A DNA stretch of 64,000 nucleotides, taken from JAGVIE01 sp964520905 (lineage in GTDB: Bacteria; Bacteroidota; Ignavibacteria; UBA10030; SZUA-254). Of the stretch, positions 1 to 8,854 are shown piece by piece (position 1 is the stretch's first letter; the number at the start of each line of letters is the position of its first letter). The translations under genes were made by a program, and so were the position numbers. The notes under the pieces are model-generated. The model was given only the letters and a program-made list of their open reading frames with translations. It was not told the origin of the DNA and did no database searches. Location of the stretch: positions 62,001 through 126,000 of the forward strand of contig CAZFQL010000003.1 in the NCBI GenBank assembly GCA_964520905.1, in the 5' to 3' direction.

Positions 1-2298
1 CGGTTTGTCTTCAAGCATCTGAAGCTCGTTTCCGTCTCCCGAAAGAATTTCCCTTCCGCTCCGTTTATCAATGATGCTTTTCACCCAACCGGTTACCGGA
101 TCGATATTGATGTTAAAGAATTCATTCTCCAACGATGTTTTAGATATTTTAAGATTTTTCCCGGTCATCGATGATTTATGTTTTCTCAATTCGTATGTCT
201 TGTATCCGAGGGATGGAATATTTTCAGCTTTAAAGAGAATCTCACGATGGTATTTATCCTTCCGGATTGTCTGTGAAGATATTTCTTTTCCCCCAACTTC
301 AAAGACACTGTACTCATTGTTATCGGCTTCCGGAAGCTGGAGTGTTACAACGTTGGTTCGCTCCCATGAGAGCGGATTGAATACAATCACCGGCTCGCCT
401 TTTTTGACGGCTGATGTGCTGATTTGCTTTGTCAGGTAAGCAAGAGATTTCTTTAGCTCAAACTTGCCGATAGATTCAGCTTGCTTGTAGCGTTCAGGTG
501 CATCAATATATACTTCACGAATGCTGGAGCCGGGAAGAATATCGTGAAACTGATTGAACAAAACATCCTTCCATGCCTCTTCAAGATCGGCAGAGTTGTA
601 TTTATAACCGAACATAGCGGCAAGCGAAGAAAATTTCTCGGCGTTGGTAAGAAGAACTTCGCTCCTGCGGTTCGATTCTTTTCCCTTTGCCTGTGTCGTG
701 TAAGTTCCCTGATGATATTCAAGATAAAGTTCATCTTTCCAGACAGGAAGCGTGGAAAGATTCTGTTTCTTCAGCCAGTCGAGGTATTGTGTTGTAGTGC
801 CGTACTCGATGCTCGGATAAATATCGAGCGTTTTAAGATGTTCGATACGGTCGATCATATCATCGGATGGTCCTCCGCCGTGGTCGCCGACTCCGAAGAG
901 AATCATCATCTTGGTGAAACCGGTATTCGCATCGAACTGTCTCGTCCAATCCACCAATCGATATGGATCGTCGACCGTGTTCACATAGTCAAATGGGAAA
1001 TAACTCAACACCCGCGAGCCATCGGGACTTTCCCACCAGAAAACACGGTACGGAAAAACATTCGTCTCATTCCACCCGATCTTTTGCGTGATGAAAGCAT
1101 CTATGCCTGCATTAAGGTAGAACTGCGGCATGTTCCAGTTATAACCGAATGAATCAGGATTCCAGCCAATCTTCACATCCACGCCGAATTTTTCTTTGAA
1201 GTAGCGTTTTGCATAAAGCAACTGCCTCATCCACGATTCGCCGCTTGGTAAGTTGCAATCCGGCTCGATCCACATACCGCCGATGATTTCCCATCTGCCG
1301 TCTTTTATTCTGGGAATCATTCGTTTGAAGACATCCGGATATATTTTCTCCATCCAATCGTAGTAAGCGGCTGAGCTTTGTGTATAGGTGAAGTCGGGGC
1401 GGTAATCCATCATGTTAAGTACAGATGTAAAAGTGTTTTTGCAAACTTCGACTGTCTCACGTTCCCGCCACAACCAAGCCGCATCGATATGCGCATTGGC
1501 ATCGAAGAAAAGCGTGTAGCGTTTTGCGAACTCGCTGATCGGTTTTAACTGCTCACGAATTTGTGTAAGAGAAGCGGTAAACTTATCCAGCGCACCGGAA
1601 GCGAGAGCTTGTACATCAACTTCGCCAGCAAGTTTCTGGAGAAGTGCGTTCAGCCGGATTTTTTCATCCCGATCCATCGATGATTTATCGGTGCCGGGGT
1701 CCTGTTTTCTCCGTGCATTGGTCTGATAGGTATCGAAACTCAACAGCTTCTGTCCGACCCGCATGCTTGTAGAAAAATCACGAACCATCAAACTTACCTG
1801 TTTTGATTTTTCCGATTCAAGCTCTGCGCGAATCAGACACAGCGGTCCACCGGTATTAATTGCTTTGATTGCAATGAGAAATCTCTGACCGGGCTTTGCA
1901 TCCTTTGTCAGCTCGAACTCGCCATCCCATGGAAAATATCCCTTACTCTCACCATTCACCCAGAGATATCCGAAATCATCCACCGATACGAGCAATTTAA
2001 CTTTTCCGCCCAGCGGTTGACCGAGAATCATCTGGGGCAGAACGATTTCCTTTCTGATCCAGCAGGAATCAGGATAGATACGCTGATCGAGTTTTAAGTT
2101 GTCCCACTTTGAATCATCGAATTCGGGTTTTGTAGGATCGCCGGTGATGGATTGTTTCAGATCGGGGCTTGCTTTCCAGTCTGTGAACGAAACGGTTCCG
2201 AGAGAATCGAGTGACCGCACAAGTTTATCTACGCTGGTTTGGGCAAGCAAGCCAATAGGCAACAAGAAAAATAATAAAACAGATATAAAGGATTTCAT
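1..2298 (-). CDS. Secreted GH38 alpha-mannosidase (3' end beyond the window)
   Basis: The frame is open from an ATG at 2298 to the left edge, giving 766 residues without a stop; the C-terminus is missing. An AAAGGA ribosome site precedes the ATG. The protein starts with a signal peptide ending near LLAQ. About 140 residues of beta-sandwich-like sequence with a WVNGES motif follow. The GH38 catalytic region has HIDAAWLW (His270, Asp272), NPDSFGYNW with the expected nucleophile Asp382, and NQFHDILPGS further on, all hallmark motifs of family 38. Retaining cleavage of terminal alpha-mannose outside the cytoplasm is the known family role; the substrate here is unproven. It is the last visible gene of the sugar ABC-transporter operon, 50 bases after the barrel gene, which suggests release of mannose-type sugars for import. 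Confidence 0.93.
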   Translation of the reverse strand, partial: MKSFISVLLFFLLPIGLLAQTSVDKLVRSLDSLGTVSFTDWKASPDLKQSITGDPTKPEFDDSKWDNLKLDQRIYPDSCWIRKEIVLPQMILGQPLGGKVKLLVSVDDFGYLWVNGESKGYFPWDGEFELTKDAKPGQRFLIAIKAINTGGPLCLIRAELESEKSKQVSLMVRDFSTSMRVGQKLLSFDTYQTNARRKQDPGTDKSSMDRDEKIRLNALLQKLAGEVDVQALASGALDKFTASLTQIREQLKPISEFAKRYTLFFDANAHIDAAWLWRERETVEVCKNTFTSVLNMMDYRPDFTYTQSSAAYYDWMEKIYPDVFKRMIPRIKDGRWEIIGGMWIEPDCNLPSGESWMRQLLYAKRYFKEKFGVDVKIGWNPDSFGYNWNMPQFYLNAGIDAFITQKIGWNETNVFPYRVFWWESPDGSRVLSYFPFDYVNTVDDPYRLVDWTRQFDANTGFTKMMILFGVGDHGGGPSDDMIDRIEHLKTLDIYPSIEYGTTTQYLDWLKKQNLSTLPVWKDELYLEYHQGTYTTQAKGKESNRRSEVLLTNAEKFSSLAAMFGYKYNSADLEEAWKDVLFNQFHDILPGSSIREVYIDAPERYKQAESIGKFELKKSLAYLTKQISTSAVKKGEPVIVFNPLSWERTNVVTLQLPEADNNEYSVFEVGGKEISSQTIRKDKYHREILFKAENIPSLGYKTYELRKHKSSMTGKNLKISKTSLENEFFNINIDPVTGWVKSIIDKRSGREILSGDGNELQMLEDKP

Positions 2299-2348
2299 AA
2301 TAAGTCCTTTCGTAAGTAAAACAGTGAGATGAAATTTATTTCAACGAA

Positions 2349-2942
2349 CTAAAACAAAAACAAATGAACACCAAGAACAAGTCTGATACCGCCAAAATCG
2401 CCATAGAGTTCTTTTTGACGGGAACGGCGATAATCGTAGATGACATCGCCGAACAGCGACGAGCGTCCTTCTGCATCTAACGGCTGTTCAAATCCAACTC
2501 CGCCAAAATAACCAAGCCGTTTATCGGCATTTTGCGAGTGTTCCGACGATCGGGAGCTGGAGGTTGTTTGTTTTATCGAAATATAACTTAGCCCTCCTGA
2601 TAACCTGAGAAAGATACTGCCGCCTAAAAATTGCTTACTTAATATCCCGACATGTATGAATCGTTCCGACAATTCCATGGTACTGTCAAAAGATTGATCC
2701 ACGATAGCTTTCGACTTAAAGAAGGAAATATCGCCTGTTGCAAAGATTGGAGCGCGCACAGGAAGACAAATACCCACGCCCCAAATAAGATCGGAAGACG
2801 ATTGATAAGTAGCTCTGAAGTTCGGGTGAGCCGGGAAAAAAAGTCCGCCATAAAGTGTAAAGATGAACGGTTGTTCTTGCGCCAATACCGGCGGCGCTAA
2901 CGAAATAAGAATTGCATAGACAACGAATCGAATAATTTTCAT
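2349..2942 (-). CDS. Small outer-membrane beta-barrel protein
   Basis: This is a 197-residue protein with a clear signal peptide (MKIIRFVVYAILISL...LAQ) followed by alternating hydrophobic and polar strands rich in Gly and aromatic residues, ending in VHLFLF, a terminal aromatic as in barrel proteins. The frame stays open upstream, but the extension would lie inside the permease gene; I chose the ATG at 2942 because it is followed directly by the signal peptide and overlaps the permease stop by four bases (ATGA). That overlap implies translational coupling with the ABC permease, so the barrel may be the outer-membrane entry for the same sugar. It resembles the general outer-membrane beta-barrel domain group; no specific function can be assigned. 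Confidence 0.8.
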   Translation of the reverse strand: MKIIRFVVYAILISLAPPVLAQEQPFIFTLYGGLFFPAHPNFRATYQSSSDLIWGVGICLPVRAPIFATGDISFFKSKAIVDQSFDSTMELSERFIHVGILSKQFLGGSIFLRLSGGLSYISIKQTTSSSRSSEHSQNADKRLGYFGGVGFEQPLDAEGRSSLFGDVIYDYRRSRQKELYGDFGGIRLVLGVHLFLF

Positions 2943-3901
2943 TTCATCCTCATTTGATCCAACAAAACTGCAAAAAGAATTACGACACCAAGCACTACCA
3001 TCTGCACATACGAACCGACATTGAGAAGATTCAAGCCGTTTCGTAAAATGCCTATCAACATTGCGCCTAAAAATGTTCCGATGATTGTTCCGCGGCCACC
3101 AAACAAACTCGTGCCCCCAACAACGACAGCGGCAATCACATCCATCTCGTACATTAAACCGGCATTCGGTTGTCCGGAGTTCATTCGTGAAGCAAGAAGA
3201 ATTCCGCTGATTGAACAAAGCACGGCGCTGATAATATATACCGAAGCCAATATCCGATTAACATTTATACCGGCGAGCCGCGCCGCTTCTTTATTCCCGC
3301 CAACAGCATATACATACCTGCCGAACTTAGTATGTTTCAAAAGAGTGTACGCAACAATGTAGACGCAGATCATTATAATGGTTGGAATCGGAATACCGAA
3401 AACTCTTCCGCTTCCTAGAAAACTAAATTCATCTGGTAATCCCCAAATAGGTCTGCCATCTGTGTACATGTATGATGCGCCGCGCCAGATTGTCATGAGT
3501 GAGAGCGTGACGATAAACGGAGTGATATTGAATCGCGTAACGAACAATCCGGCGATTGAGCCGGAGAATATTCCAATCGAAAGTGCAATCACTACCGCCA
3601 AAGGAAATGAAAGAGCAAACGGCAAATCAAGTTTCAACATACTTGTTGCAATCACACCACTGAAAGCAACCATCGCCCCGACCGAGAGATCAATCCCTGC
3701 TGTGAGAATAACGAATGTCATCCCGGCGGCTATGATTGCAATAATGGAGGTCTGGAGTGTAACATTTAGAATATTTTCGGCTGTGAAGAAATACGGCGAT
3801 AGAGAAGAAAATAAAGCGATTTCGGCTAAAAGTGCAATTGTAATTCCAAATTCACCGATGATGGTTTTGATTTTTTTTGATTTAGGTAAATGCTCAGTCA
3901 T
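2939..3901 (-). CDS. RbsC-type sugar ABC transporter permease (copy 1)
   Basis: It has about 320 residues with eight or more hydrophobic segments and the RbsC/AraH family signature AGIDLSVGAMVAFSG near the second helix. It also has the cytoplasmic coupling motif GGNKEAARLAGINV and a terminal GGRGTIIGTFLGAMLIG segment. The ATG at 3901 overlaps the ATPase stop by eight bases and is preferred over a start seven codons upstream. In the inner membrane it should form the translocation path for a monosaccharide with the ATPase encoded just before it. The overlaps on both sides (ATPase before, barrel after) show one tightly coupled transcript. A second, diverged permease of the same family is encoded at 8855-9838. 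Confidence 0.92.
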   Translation of the reverse strand: MTEHLPKSKKIKTIIGEFGITIALLAEIALFSSLSPYFFTAENILNVTLQTSIIAIIAAGMTFVILTAGIDLSVGAMVAFSGVIATSMLKLDLPFALSFPLAVVIALSIGIFSGSIAGLFVTRFNITPFIVTLSLMTIWRGASYMYTDGRPIWGLPDEFSFLGSGRVFGIPIPTIIMICVYIVAYTLLKHTKFGRYVYAVGGNKEAARLAGINVNRILASVYIISAVLCSISGILLASRMNSGQPNAGLMYEMDVIAAVVVGGTSLFGGRGTIIGTFLGAMLIGILRNGLNLLNVGSYVQMVVLGVVILFAVLLDQMRMK

Positions 3902-5396
3902 GTGCTGCCTCAAGCATTCCACCGGTAGCGAGTGTCATGATTTTTTCCTGTGTCGCCTCTGAACGAGACAGAACCCCCGATAGTTTCCCTTCCCACATTA
4001 CAGCGATCCGATCGCTGATACCGAGAAGTTCAGGAAGATCGGAAGAAATCACGATCACACCAATTCCATCTTTCGCTAATTGGTTGATGAGGTTGTAGAT
4101 TTCGTACTTCACTCCGACATCAATTCCGACAGTCGGTTCATCGAAGATAAGCAGTTTCGATTTCGTGAAAAGCCATCGGGCAAGAACAACTTTTTGCCGA
4201 TTGCCGCCGCTCAGGTTTTCGACTTCTTGCTCGATGGAAGGTGTTTTGATTCTTAGGTCATTAGTAAATTTATCCGCTACAGAATTTTCTTTCGAGCGAT
4301 TTATGAAGAATCCTTTCACAACCTCGTGGAGATTTGAAAGAGATATATTTTCCCTCACGTTCATCTGCATAATCAAACCATATTTGTTTCGATCCTCCGT
4401 GAGAAGACCAATTCCAAGATCGATTGCTTCACGAGGCGAGCGAGGACGAATTTCTTTCCCTTCCAGATATATCGAACCGCTTTCTTTTGGATCTGCGCCG
4501 AAAATGATTCGCGCAAGCTCGCTTCTTCCCGCACCAACGAGTCCGGAAAATCCCAATACTTCTCCGCGGTAAACATTCAGATTGATATCTTTTAAAATAC
4601 CGGCATTGAGATTTTCAATTCGAAGGATTTCTTCTCCGCGTTTTAGTTCACTCTTTGGATATTCTTGCTCAAGTTCGCGTCCAACCATCCATCGTACCAG
4701 ACTTCTCCGATCCGACTCCGCCACATTACAACTATGGATAAACTTCCCGTCACGCAAAACAGTGAGCCGATCACCAATCTCAAAAATTTCTTCGAGCCGA
4801 TGAGAAATATAAATTATGCCGACACCTTCCGCTTTCAGACGACGAATAACAGTGAAAAGATTTTTCAATTCATTTTCAGTTAGCGCCGCGGAGGGTTCAT
4901 CCATCGCGAGTATGCATACTTTCTTGGAAATAGCTTTTGCAATTTCAACTATCTGACGTTGTGCAACACTCAGTGAATTGACAACTGCCATTGTTGGAAT
5001 TTCTTCTCCAAGTTGGGCTAAAGAATTACGTGCAATTTCGTGCATCTTTTTAAAATCGACGAATGGAGATTTTCCCTTGGTCGGTTCATTTCCAAGAAGA
5101 ATATTCTCAGCCACAGAAAGTTCCGGTACAAGTTTGAAATCCTGATAAATCATTCCGATTCCGGCTTTTTGGGAATCTGAAGGTGAATGAAATTCAACTT
5201 CTTTTCCATCTATTAAAATTACGCCGCCATCTTTCTTAATCGCGCCCGAGAGAATTTTCATCAGCGTGGATTTGCCGGCGCCGTTTTCACCGAGCAGACA
5301 ATGAACTTCACCCTCTTGAAGCTCAAAGTTTACATCTGATAACGCCAGCACGCCCGGATACTGCTTGCAGATATTTTGCATTTGGAGTAGGGACAT
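3894..5396 (-). CDS. RbsA/MglA-type sugar ABC transporter ATPase
   Basis: This is a 500-residue protein with two ABC domains in tandem, the usual size for monosaccharide CUT2 ATPases. Domain one has a Walker A GENGAGKST near residue 38, the degenerate signature LSVAQRQ and Walker B LAMDEPS. Domain two has the family's degenerate Walker A GLVGAGRSE, a good signature LSGGNRQK and Walker B LIFDEPTVGID. The ATG at 5396 follows a GGGAG ribosome site. It is the only ATPase in an operon that encodes two permeases and two binding proteins, so it may serve both. ATP hydrolysis in the cytoplasm drives sugar import. The assignment is firm; the sugar is not known. Confidence 0.95.
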   Translation of the reverse strand: MSLLQMQNICKQYPGVLALSDVNFELQEGEVHCLLGENGAGKSTLMKILSGAIKKDGGVILIDGKEVEFHSPSDSQKAGIGMIYQDFKLVPELSVAENILLGNEPTKGKSPFVDFKKMHEIARNSLAQLGEEIPTMAVVNSLSVAQRQIVEIAKAISKKVCILAMDEPSAALTENELKNLFTVIRRLKAEGVGIIYISHRLEEIFEIGDRLTVLRDGKFIHSCNVAESDRRSLVRWMVGRELEQEYPKSELKRGEEILRIENLNAGILKDINLNVYRGEVLGFSGLVGAGRSELARIIFGADPKESGSIYLEGKEIRPRSPREAIDLGIGLLTEDRNKYGLIMQMNVRENISLSNLHEVVKGFFINRSKENSVADKFTNDLRIKTPSIEQEVENLSGGNRQKVVLARWLFTKSKLLIFDEPTVGIDVGVKYEIYNLINQLAKDGIGVIVISSDLPELLGISDRIAVMWEGKLSGVLSRSEATQEKIMTLATGGMLEAAHD

Positions 5397-5427
5397 TACT
5401 GACTCCCTCTAAAAAACATGCCAGTCC

Positions 5428-5452
5428 ATCCTCCCATTACTAAGGGGAGGAT
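5428..5452. repeat. Perfect 8-bp hairpin between binding-protein and ATPase genes
   Basis: ATCCTCCC at 5428-5435 and GGGAGGAT at 5445-5452 pair perfectly around a nine-base loop, in the roughly 100-base gap after the binding-protein gene. No run of T follows on the minus strand, so it is not a classical terminator. It may stabilise the 3' end of the upstream message and so allow more binding protein than ATPase to be made, as in other binding-protein operons. That role is inference. Confidence 0.45.
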
Positions 5453-5497
5453 TATAGGAGGGGTCATATTTTTGCATAAACGCATATACAACTTCGT

Positions 5498-6418
5498 CTA
5501 CTTTACTGATCCTTTTTGTAACGTTTCCTTATCAACAATACCAACCTCCACTGGAACAACTTTCGGAACAGCTTTACCGGCAAAGAAGTCATATATTTTC
5601 TGAATCGTTGTCTCACCGATTTTCTTTGGGTTCTGTATTACATCGGCTTTCAAAGGAGTGTCTTTCAATATTGCATCGCGTGCGGGTGGTGTTGCATCGT
5701 AACCGACAATTTTAACATTGAGACGTTTGTATTGTATCACTGCATCCAAAGCACCGAGGGCAGAATCGTCGTTGATGCCGAAGATTCCATCAAGATCGGG
5801 ATGTGCCTGCAAAACATCAGATGTAATCTGCATTGCTTTATCGCGAACACCCTCCGCATTCAAATCGGCAACTATTTTAATATCGGGGTATTTTGCAATA
5901 GCGTCTTTGAATCCTTGAGTTCTATCCAGTACAGAGGTTACCGTCGGCTGACCGATGATTGCGATTTTGCCTTTACCGTTCAAAACTTTTGCAAGATATT
6001 CTCCCGCCAATCTTCCACCTGCGACATTATCCGAAGCGATGTGGCTGACGATCTCGCCTTCCTGCGAAGCAATATCGGCAGTGAAGATAGGAATCTTCGC
6101 GTCATTTGCTTTCCTGATTGCCGGACCGACACCGCGTGAATCTACCGGACATACAATGATGGCATCAACTTTCCGCGTGATGAAATCTTCAATCTGATTG
6201 CTTTGTTTCCCAAGATCAAAATCACCGGCAGTGACAATTAACTCGTAACCATTCTTCGCCGCTTCTGTCTTCAAACCTTCTTCCAAATCTTTATAGAAAA
6301 CATGCGCACGGGTAAGGAGTGTAACTCCGATGGTTTTTGTGGATTTAGATTCTTGTTTTTTGCCACAGGATATAATTAAAATGCTGATTGTTAATATTAT
6401 AACGAGACCATATTTCAT
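5498..6418 (-). CDS. RbsB-type sugar-binding lipoprotein (copy 1)
   Basis: It is a periplasmic-binding protein of the ribose/galactose (Peripla_BP_4) type, 306 residues. The N-terminus MKYGLVIILTISILIISCGKK has a lipobox, predicting a lipoprotein held on the outer face of the inner membrane. Family features include IGVTLLTRAHVFYKDLEEG at the start of the mature part, VDAIIVCPVDSRGV, IGQPTVTSVLDRTQGF and FGINDDSALGALDA. The start at 6418 follows an AAAGG ribosome site and gives a normal lipoprotein signal; an upstream start would add eight residues. It delivers sugar to the permease/ATPase pair encoded next. The ligand cannot be read from sequence alone; the adjacent mannosidase makes mannose or a related hexose a reasonable guess. 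Confidence 0.92.
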   Translation of the reverse strand: MKYGLVIILTISILIISCGKKQESKSTKTIGVTLLTRAHVFYKDLEEGLKTEAAKNGYELIVTAGDFDLGKQSNQIEDFITRKVDAIIVCPVDSRGVGPAIRKANDAKIPIFTADIASQEGEIVSHIASDNVAGGRLAGEYLAKVLNGKGKIAIIGQPTVTSVLDRTQGFKDAIAKYPDIKIVADLNAEGVRDKAMQITSDVLQAHPDLDGIFGINDDSALGALDAVIQYKRLNVKIVGYDATPPARDAILKDTPLKADVIQNPKKIGETTIQKIYDFFAGKAVPKVVPVEVGIVDKETLQKGSVK

Positions 6419-6450
6419 AAAATTACCTTTTATGGTTAACATTTATTGTA

Positions 6451-7677
6451 TTAGCTTACACCCTCGATACGCATACCTATTTCTTTCCATACACCATTTA
6501 TTCTCTGCAGATGGAAGAATGTTGAACCCCTTCCTGTACCATAGCTTATCTGTTCTGATAATTTGTTTTTAGAAAAATAAAACCATTTTTCTTTCCAGAA
6601 TGGATCGATTTCGAAATAATTAATTGAAACGTTGGCATAATCTTCATATACCGACAACTTAAGACTACGACATTTCAGTTCTCCGTGTAAATTTGCATAT
6701 CTTTGTAATGAATTTCGGTTATCAGTAATAAAAACATTAGTGCAAACAGTCTTGACTAAAGAGGATTCTATTTTAGTTTCAAGTAGTATTGCCTCTATAT
6801 CACAAAGTTCATTTCTGATTGTGGAAAGAACATCTCGGACAGATGAGGTTTCATTTATAGTATCATGCGGAGATGGATATGCTAATAGATATCGAAAGTC
6901 TTCGAACTTTCTGAAGAATGAGGATGTATCATCCTGTGGTAGTACATCTATGATGATTTCACGTGCTCGACAATATTGCCTCATGTCGCCATTTTGCAGG
7001 ACATCATTCAAAATATCCCTCGTCTGCCTTAAATTTTGTAAAGTATTGTTGTCAATCCCTCTCCTGAGCAAGGATTCCACCATATCTGGATTGAACTTTA
7101 GTTTTCGTTCAATTGGCTCGTTTATTTTGTTTGATGTTTGATCATCTCGATGCCTATATATTCCATGTGCAATATTAAATGCATTCTGCTTTGAGCGAAT
7201 TTTTAAAGCTTCCAGAAAGTTTTCTCTTCTATTCCCACGGCTGACTTTGATCAACTCTCTAAGCTTTTGCGCTGGCTGAGTAGAATCAAGCTCGCTCAAA
7301 ACAAAAAACAGATGCAACACTTCCCAATCATCTCTCGAATCCATTGCACTTAATAACCGTGAAAAAGCAACAGTGTCTCCGTCATAAGCTCGCGAGAAAT
7401 CAATCAAGTGCTTTTTCTGTATTTTATATTCGTGTATCTCTTCATCAAAAACCTCAAACTCCCGATGTAAACCTACAAATGAATCAAGTGAATCGAGGTT
7501 TTGGAAATGAAGTCTCTGTGCTTGCTTGAGGAAAAGTTGCATATTTTGAGGAAGCCGCGCCTGTGCGGTATAATAATCATACCCCTTCTTCGCCCAGAAA
7601 GCACATCCAACAAATGTAATAAGCAGTAAAAGAAATAAATAACTTAACGGAAATATTTTTCTTTTTTCATTTTGCAC
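6451..7677 (-). CDS. Unknown single-span membrane or lipid-anchored protein within sugar operon
   Basis: I do not recognise this 408-residue protein. It has one hydrophobic segment near residues 10-27 (FPLSYLFLLLLITFVGC), which could be a membrane anchor or, with the GC at its end, a lipobox. The rest is a charged, mostly helical-looking domain with paired segments such as SLLRRGIDNNTLQNLRQTRD and a C-terminal part rich in aromatic residues. That last part (residues about 340-405) resembles a small beta-rich unit. The ATG lies three bases after the stop of one binding protein, and the gene ends 32 bases before the other binding-protein gene. It is therefore cotranscribed with the transporter, yet no such component is known in RbsABC-type systems. 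A sensor or scaffold role would be guesswork. Confidence 0.8.
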   Translation of the reverse strand: MQNEKRKIFPLSYLFLLLLITFVGCAFWAKKGYDYYTAQARLPQNMQLFLKQAQRLHFQNLDSLDSFVGLHREFEVFDEEIHEYKIQKKHLIDFSRAYDGDTVAFSRLLSAMDSRDDWEVLHLFFVLSELDSTQPAQKLRELIKVSRGNRRENFLEALKIRSKQNAFNIAHGIYRHRDDQTSNKINEPIERKLKFNPDMVESLLRRGIDNNTLQNLRQTRDILNDVLQNGDMRQYCRAREIIIDVLPQDDTSSFFRKFEDFRYLLAYPSPHDTINETSSVRDVLSTIRNELCDIEAILLETKIESSLVKTVCTNVFITDNRNSLQRYANLHGELKCRSLKLSVYEDYANVSINYFEIDPFWKEKWFYFSKNKLSEQISYGTGRGSTFFHLQRINGVWKEIGMRIEGVS

Positions 7678-7680
7678 TGT

Positions 7681-8634
7681 TTAAAACTTCCCCGTCTTCC
7701 ATTTCGTTGCGTACTCTTCAACATTTTCTTTTGTAATAATGTCAAGTCCGGAATCAATTACAGGTTCTGCGAGAGTTTTACCTTCTTTGAACTCTTTCAG
7801 CAATCTGATACTTTCATATCCCCAGCCCCATAGTTTTTGTCCCATTAAAACTTGCACATACCCTTGACGAACATAATCAAGCTGTTCGGGCAATGCGTCT
7901 ATGGAAACAACTGTGAGATCACCAGGTTTTTTTGCTGCGAACGGACCCGGTGGCGGGGTGAAGAGCGCCCACGCACCCGGTAATATCCAGCCCTTAAGAT
8001 TGGGATGGGCTTGCATTGCCGCTTCCATAACGCTCACACCTTTATTTACATCGTCGTAACAATATTCTGTTGCTACAACTTTAATGTCGGGATAATTTTT
8101 CAGGTACTCAAGTATTCCCTGCCGACGTTCTTCAAGATTAGGCGCACCCGGCGTTCCCATCAGCATCGCGATATTTCCTTTCGTTCCCATCAGCTTCACA
8201 AGATGTTCTGCCATTTGCTTTCCGCTGGGGAAGTTGGCTGTTCCGTAGTAAGCGAAACGCTTGCTCTTAGGCGCGTCCGAATCGAAACAGACAACGGGAA
8301 TTCCCACATCTACAGCTTTGTTAATTGACTCGATGAGTGCGTCGGCATCGTTGACGGAGACGGCAATGCCATCAACTTTCTTCTCGATCAAACTTTCGAT
8401 GATTTGCGCCTGCTCAACCGCATCGGACTTTACAGGTGCATAACGCTGGACTTCAATTTTTCCTGCGCCTAAATCTTTCGCCGCTCCTTGAGCGCCTTGC
8501 CAAGCAAGCTGGAAAACAGGATTATCCAAGAGTTTCGGCACGAAAGCGAAAACCAATTTCTTCTCTTCCTGCTTCTTGCCGCAACCGGAGAGAAGAAGAA
8601 TGATGGCAACGATAATAGATAGATATTTTTTCAT
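7681..8634 (-). CDS. RbsB-type sugar-binding lipoprotein (copy 2)
   Basis: It is a 317-residue periplasmic-binding protein with a lipoprotein signal (MKKYLSIIVAIILLLSGCGKK). Typical family segments are FAFVPKLLDNPVFQLAWQGA, IESLIEKKVDGIAVSVNDAD, GIPVVCFDSDAPKSKR and MLMGTPGAPNLEERRQG. An AGGAAAC ribosome site precedes the ATG at 8634. It differs strongly from the other binding protein in this operon, so the two probably bind different ligands. The order permease (8855-9838), then this gene, suggests the pair forms one transport unit that borrows the ATPase encoded at 3894-5396. The family is certain; the ligand is unknown. Confidence 0.92.
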   Translation of the reverse strand: MKKYLSIIVAIILLLSGCGKKQEEKKLVFAFVPKLLDNPVFQLAWQGAQGAAKDLGAGKIEVQRYAPVKSDAVEQAQIIESLIEKKVDGIAVSVNDADALIESINKAVDVGIPVVCFDSDAPKSKRFAYYGTANFPSGKQMAEHLVKLMGTKGNIAMLMGTPGAPNLEERRQGILEYLKNYPDIKVVATEYCYDDVNKGVSVMEAAMQAHPNLKGWILPGAWALFTPPPGPFAAKKPGDLTVVSIDALPEQLDYVRQGYVQVLMGQKLWGWGYESIRLLKEFKEGKTLAEPVIDSGLDIITKENVEEYATKWKTGKF

Positions 8635-8722
8635 TTACGTTTCCTCAAGTTATTGTTTGAATTCTCTTGTCTGATCCTTTCTCTATCACTTTGCAGTGTC
8701 GGGATTATCCAAAAAACAAGAT

Positions 8723-8804
8723 TGTCATTCTGAACGAAGTGAAGAATCTTATCCCTACACCGAAACAAAAGATTCTTCGGTCGCTGCGCTCCCTCAGAAT
8801 GACA
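8723..8804. repeat. Dispersed hairpin repeat (TGTCATTCTGA type)
   Basis: The ends TGTCATTCTGA (8723-8733) and TCAGAATGACA (8794-8804) are perfect inverted repeats of 11 bases. Inside lie AAGAATCTT (8742-8750) and AAGATTCTT (8769-8777), giving a long imperfect stem. The sequence belongs to a type of repeat seen between genes in many bacteria, whose accidental translation on the minus strand reads HSEGAQRPKNL...FVQNDN. It sits in the 220-base gap between permease copy 2 and binding-protein copy 2. A 75-codon frame across it (8631-8858) is only a translation of the repeat. No second copy is present in this window. Confidence 0.75.
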
Positions 8805-8854
8805 GTATTCTGGTTTTTTAGTTAACCTGATTTTGAGGTGAGGGTTTTTAGATG

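Noticed and set aside
71..2332. Several plus-strand frames (for example 481-1152, 223 codons) in the first 2.3 kb
   Set aside because: They lie opposite a continuous minus-strand GH38 gene with catalytic motifs; they are antisense shadows.
2943..3218. N-terminal extension of the small barrel protein
   Set aside because: It would lie inside the permease gene; a clean signal peptide starts at 2942 with an ATGA overlap.
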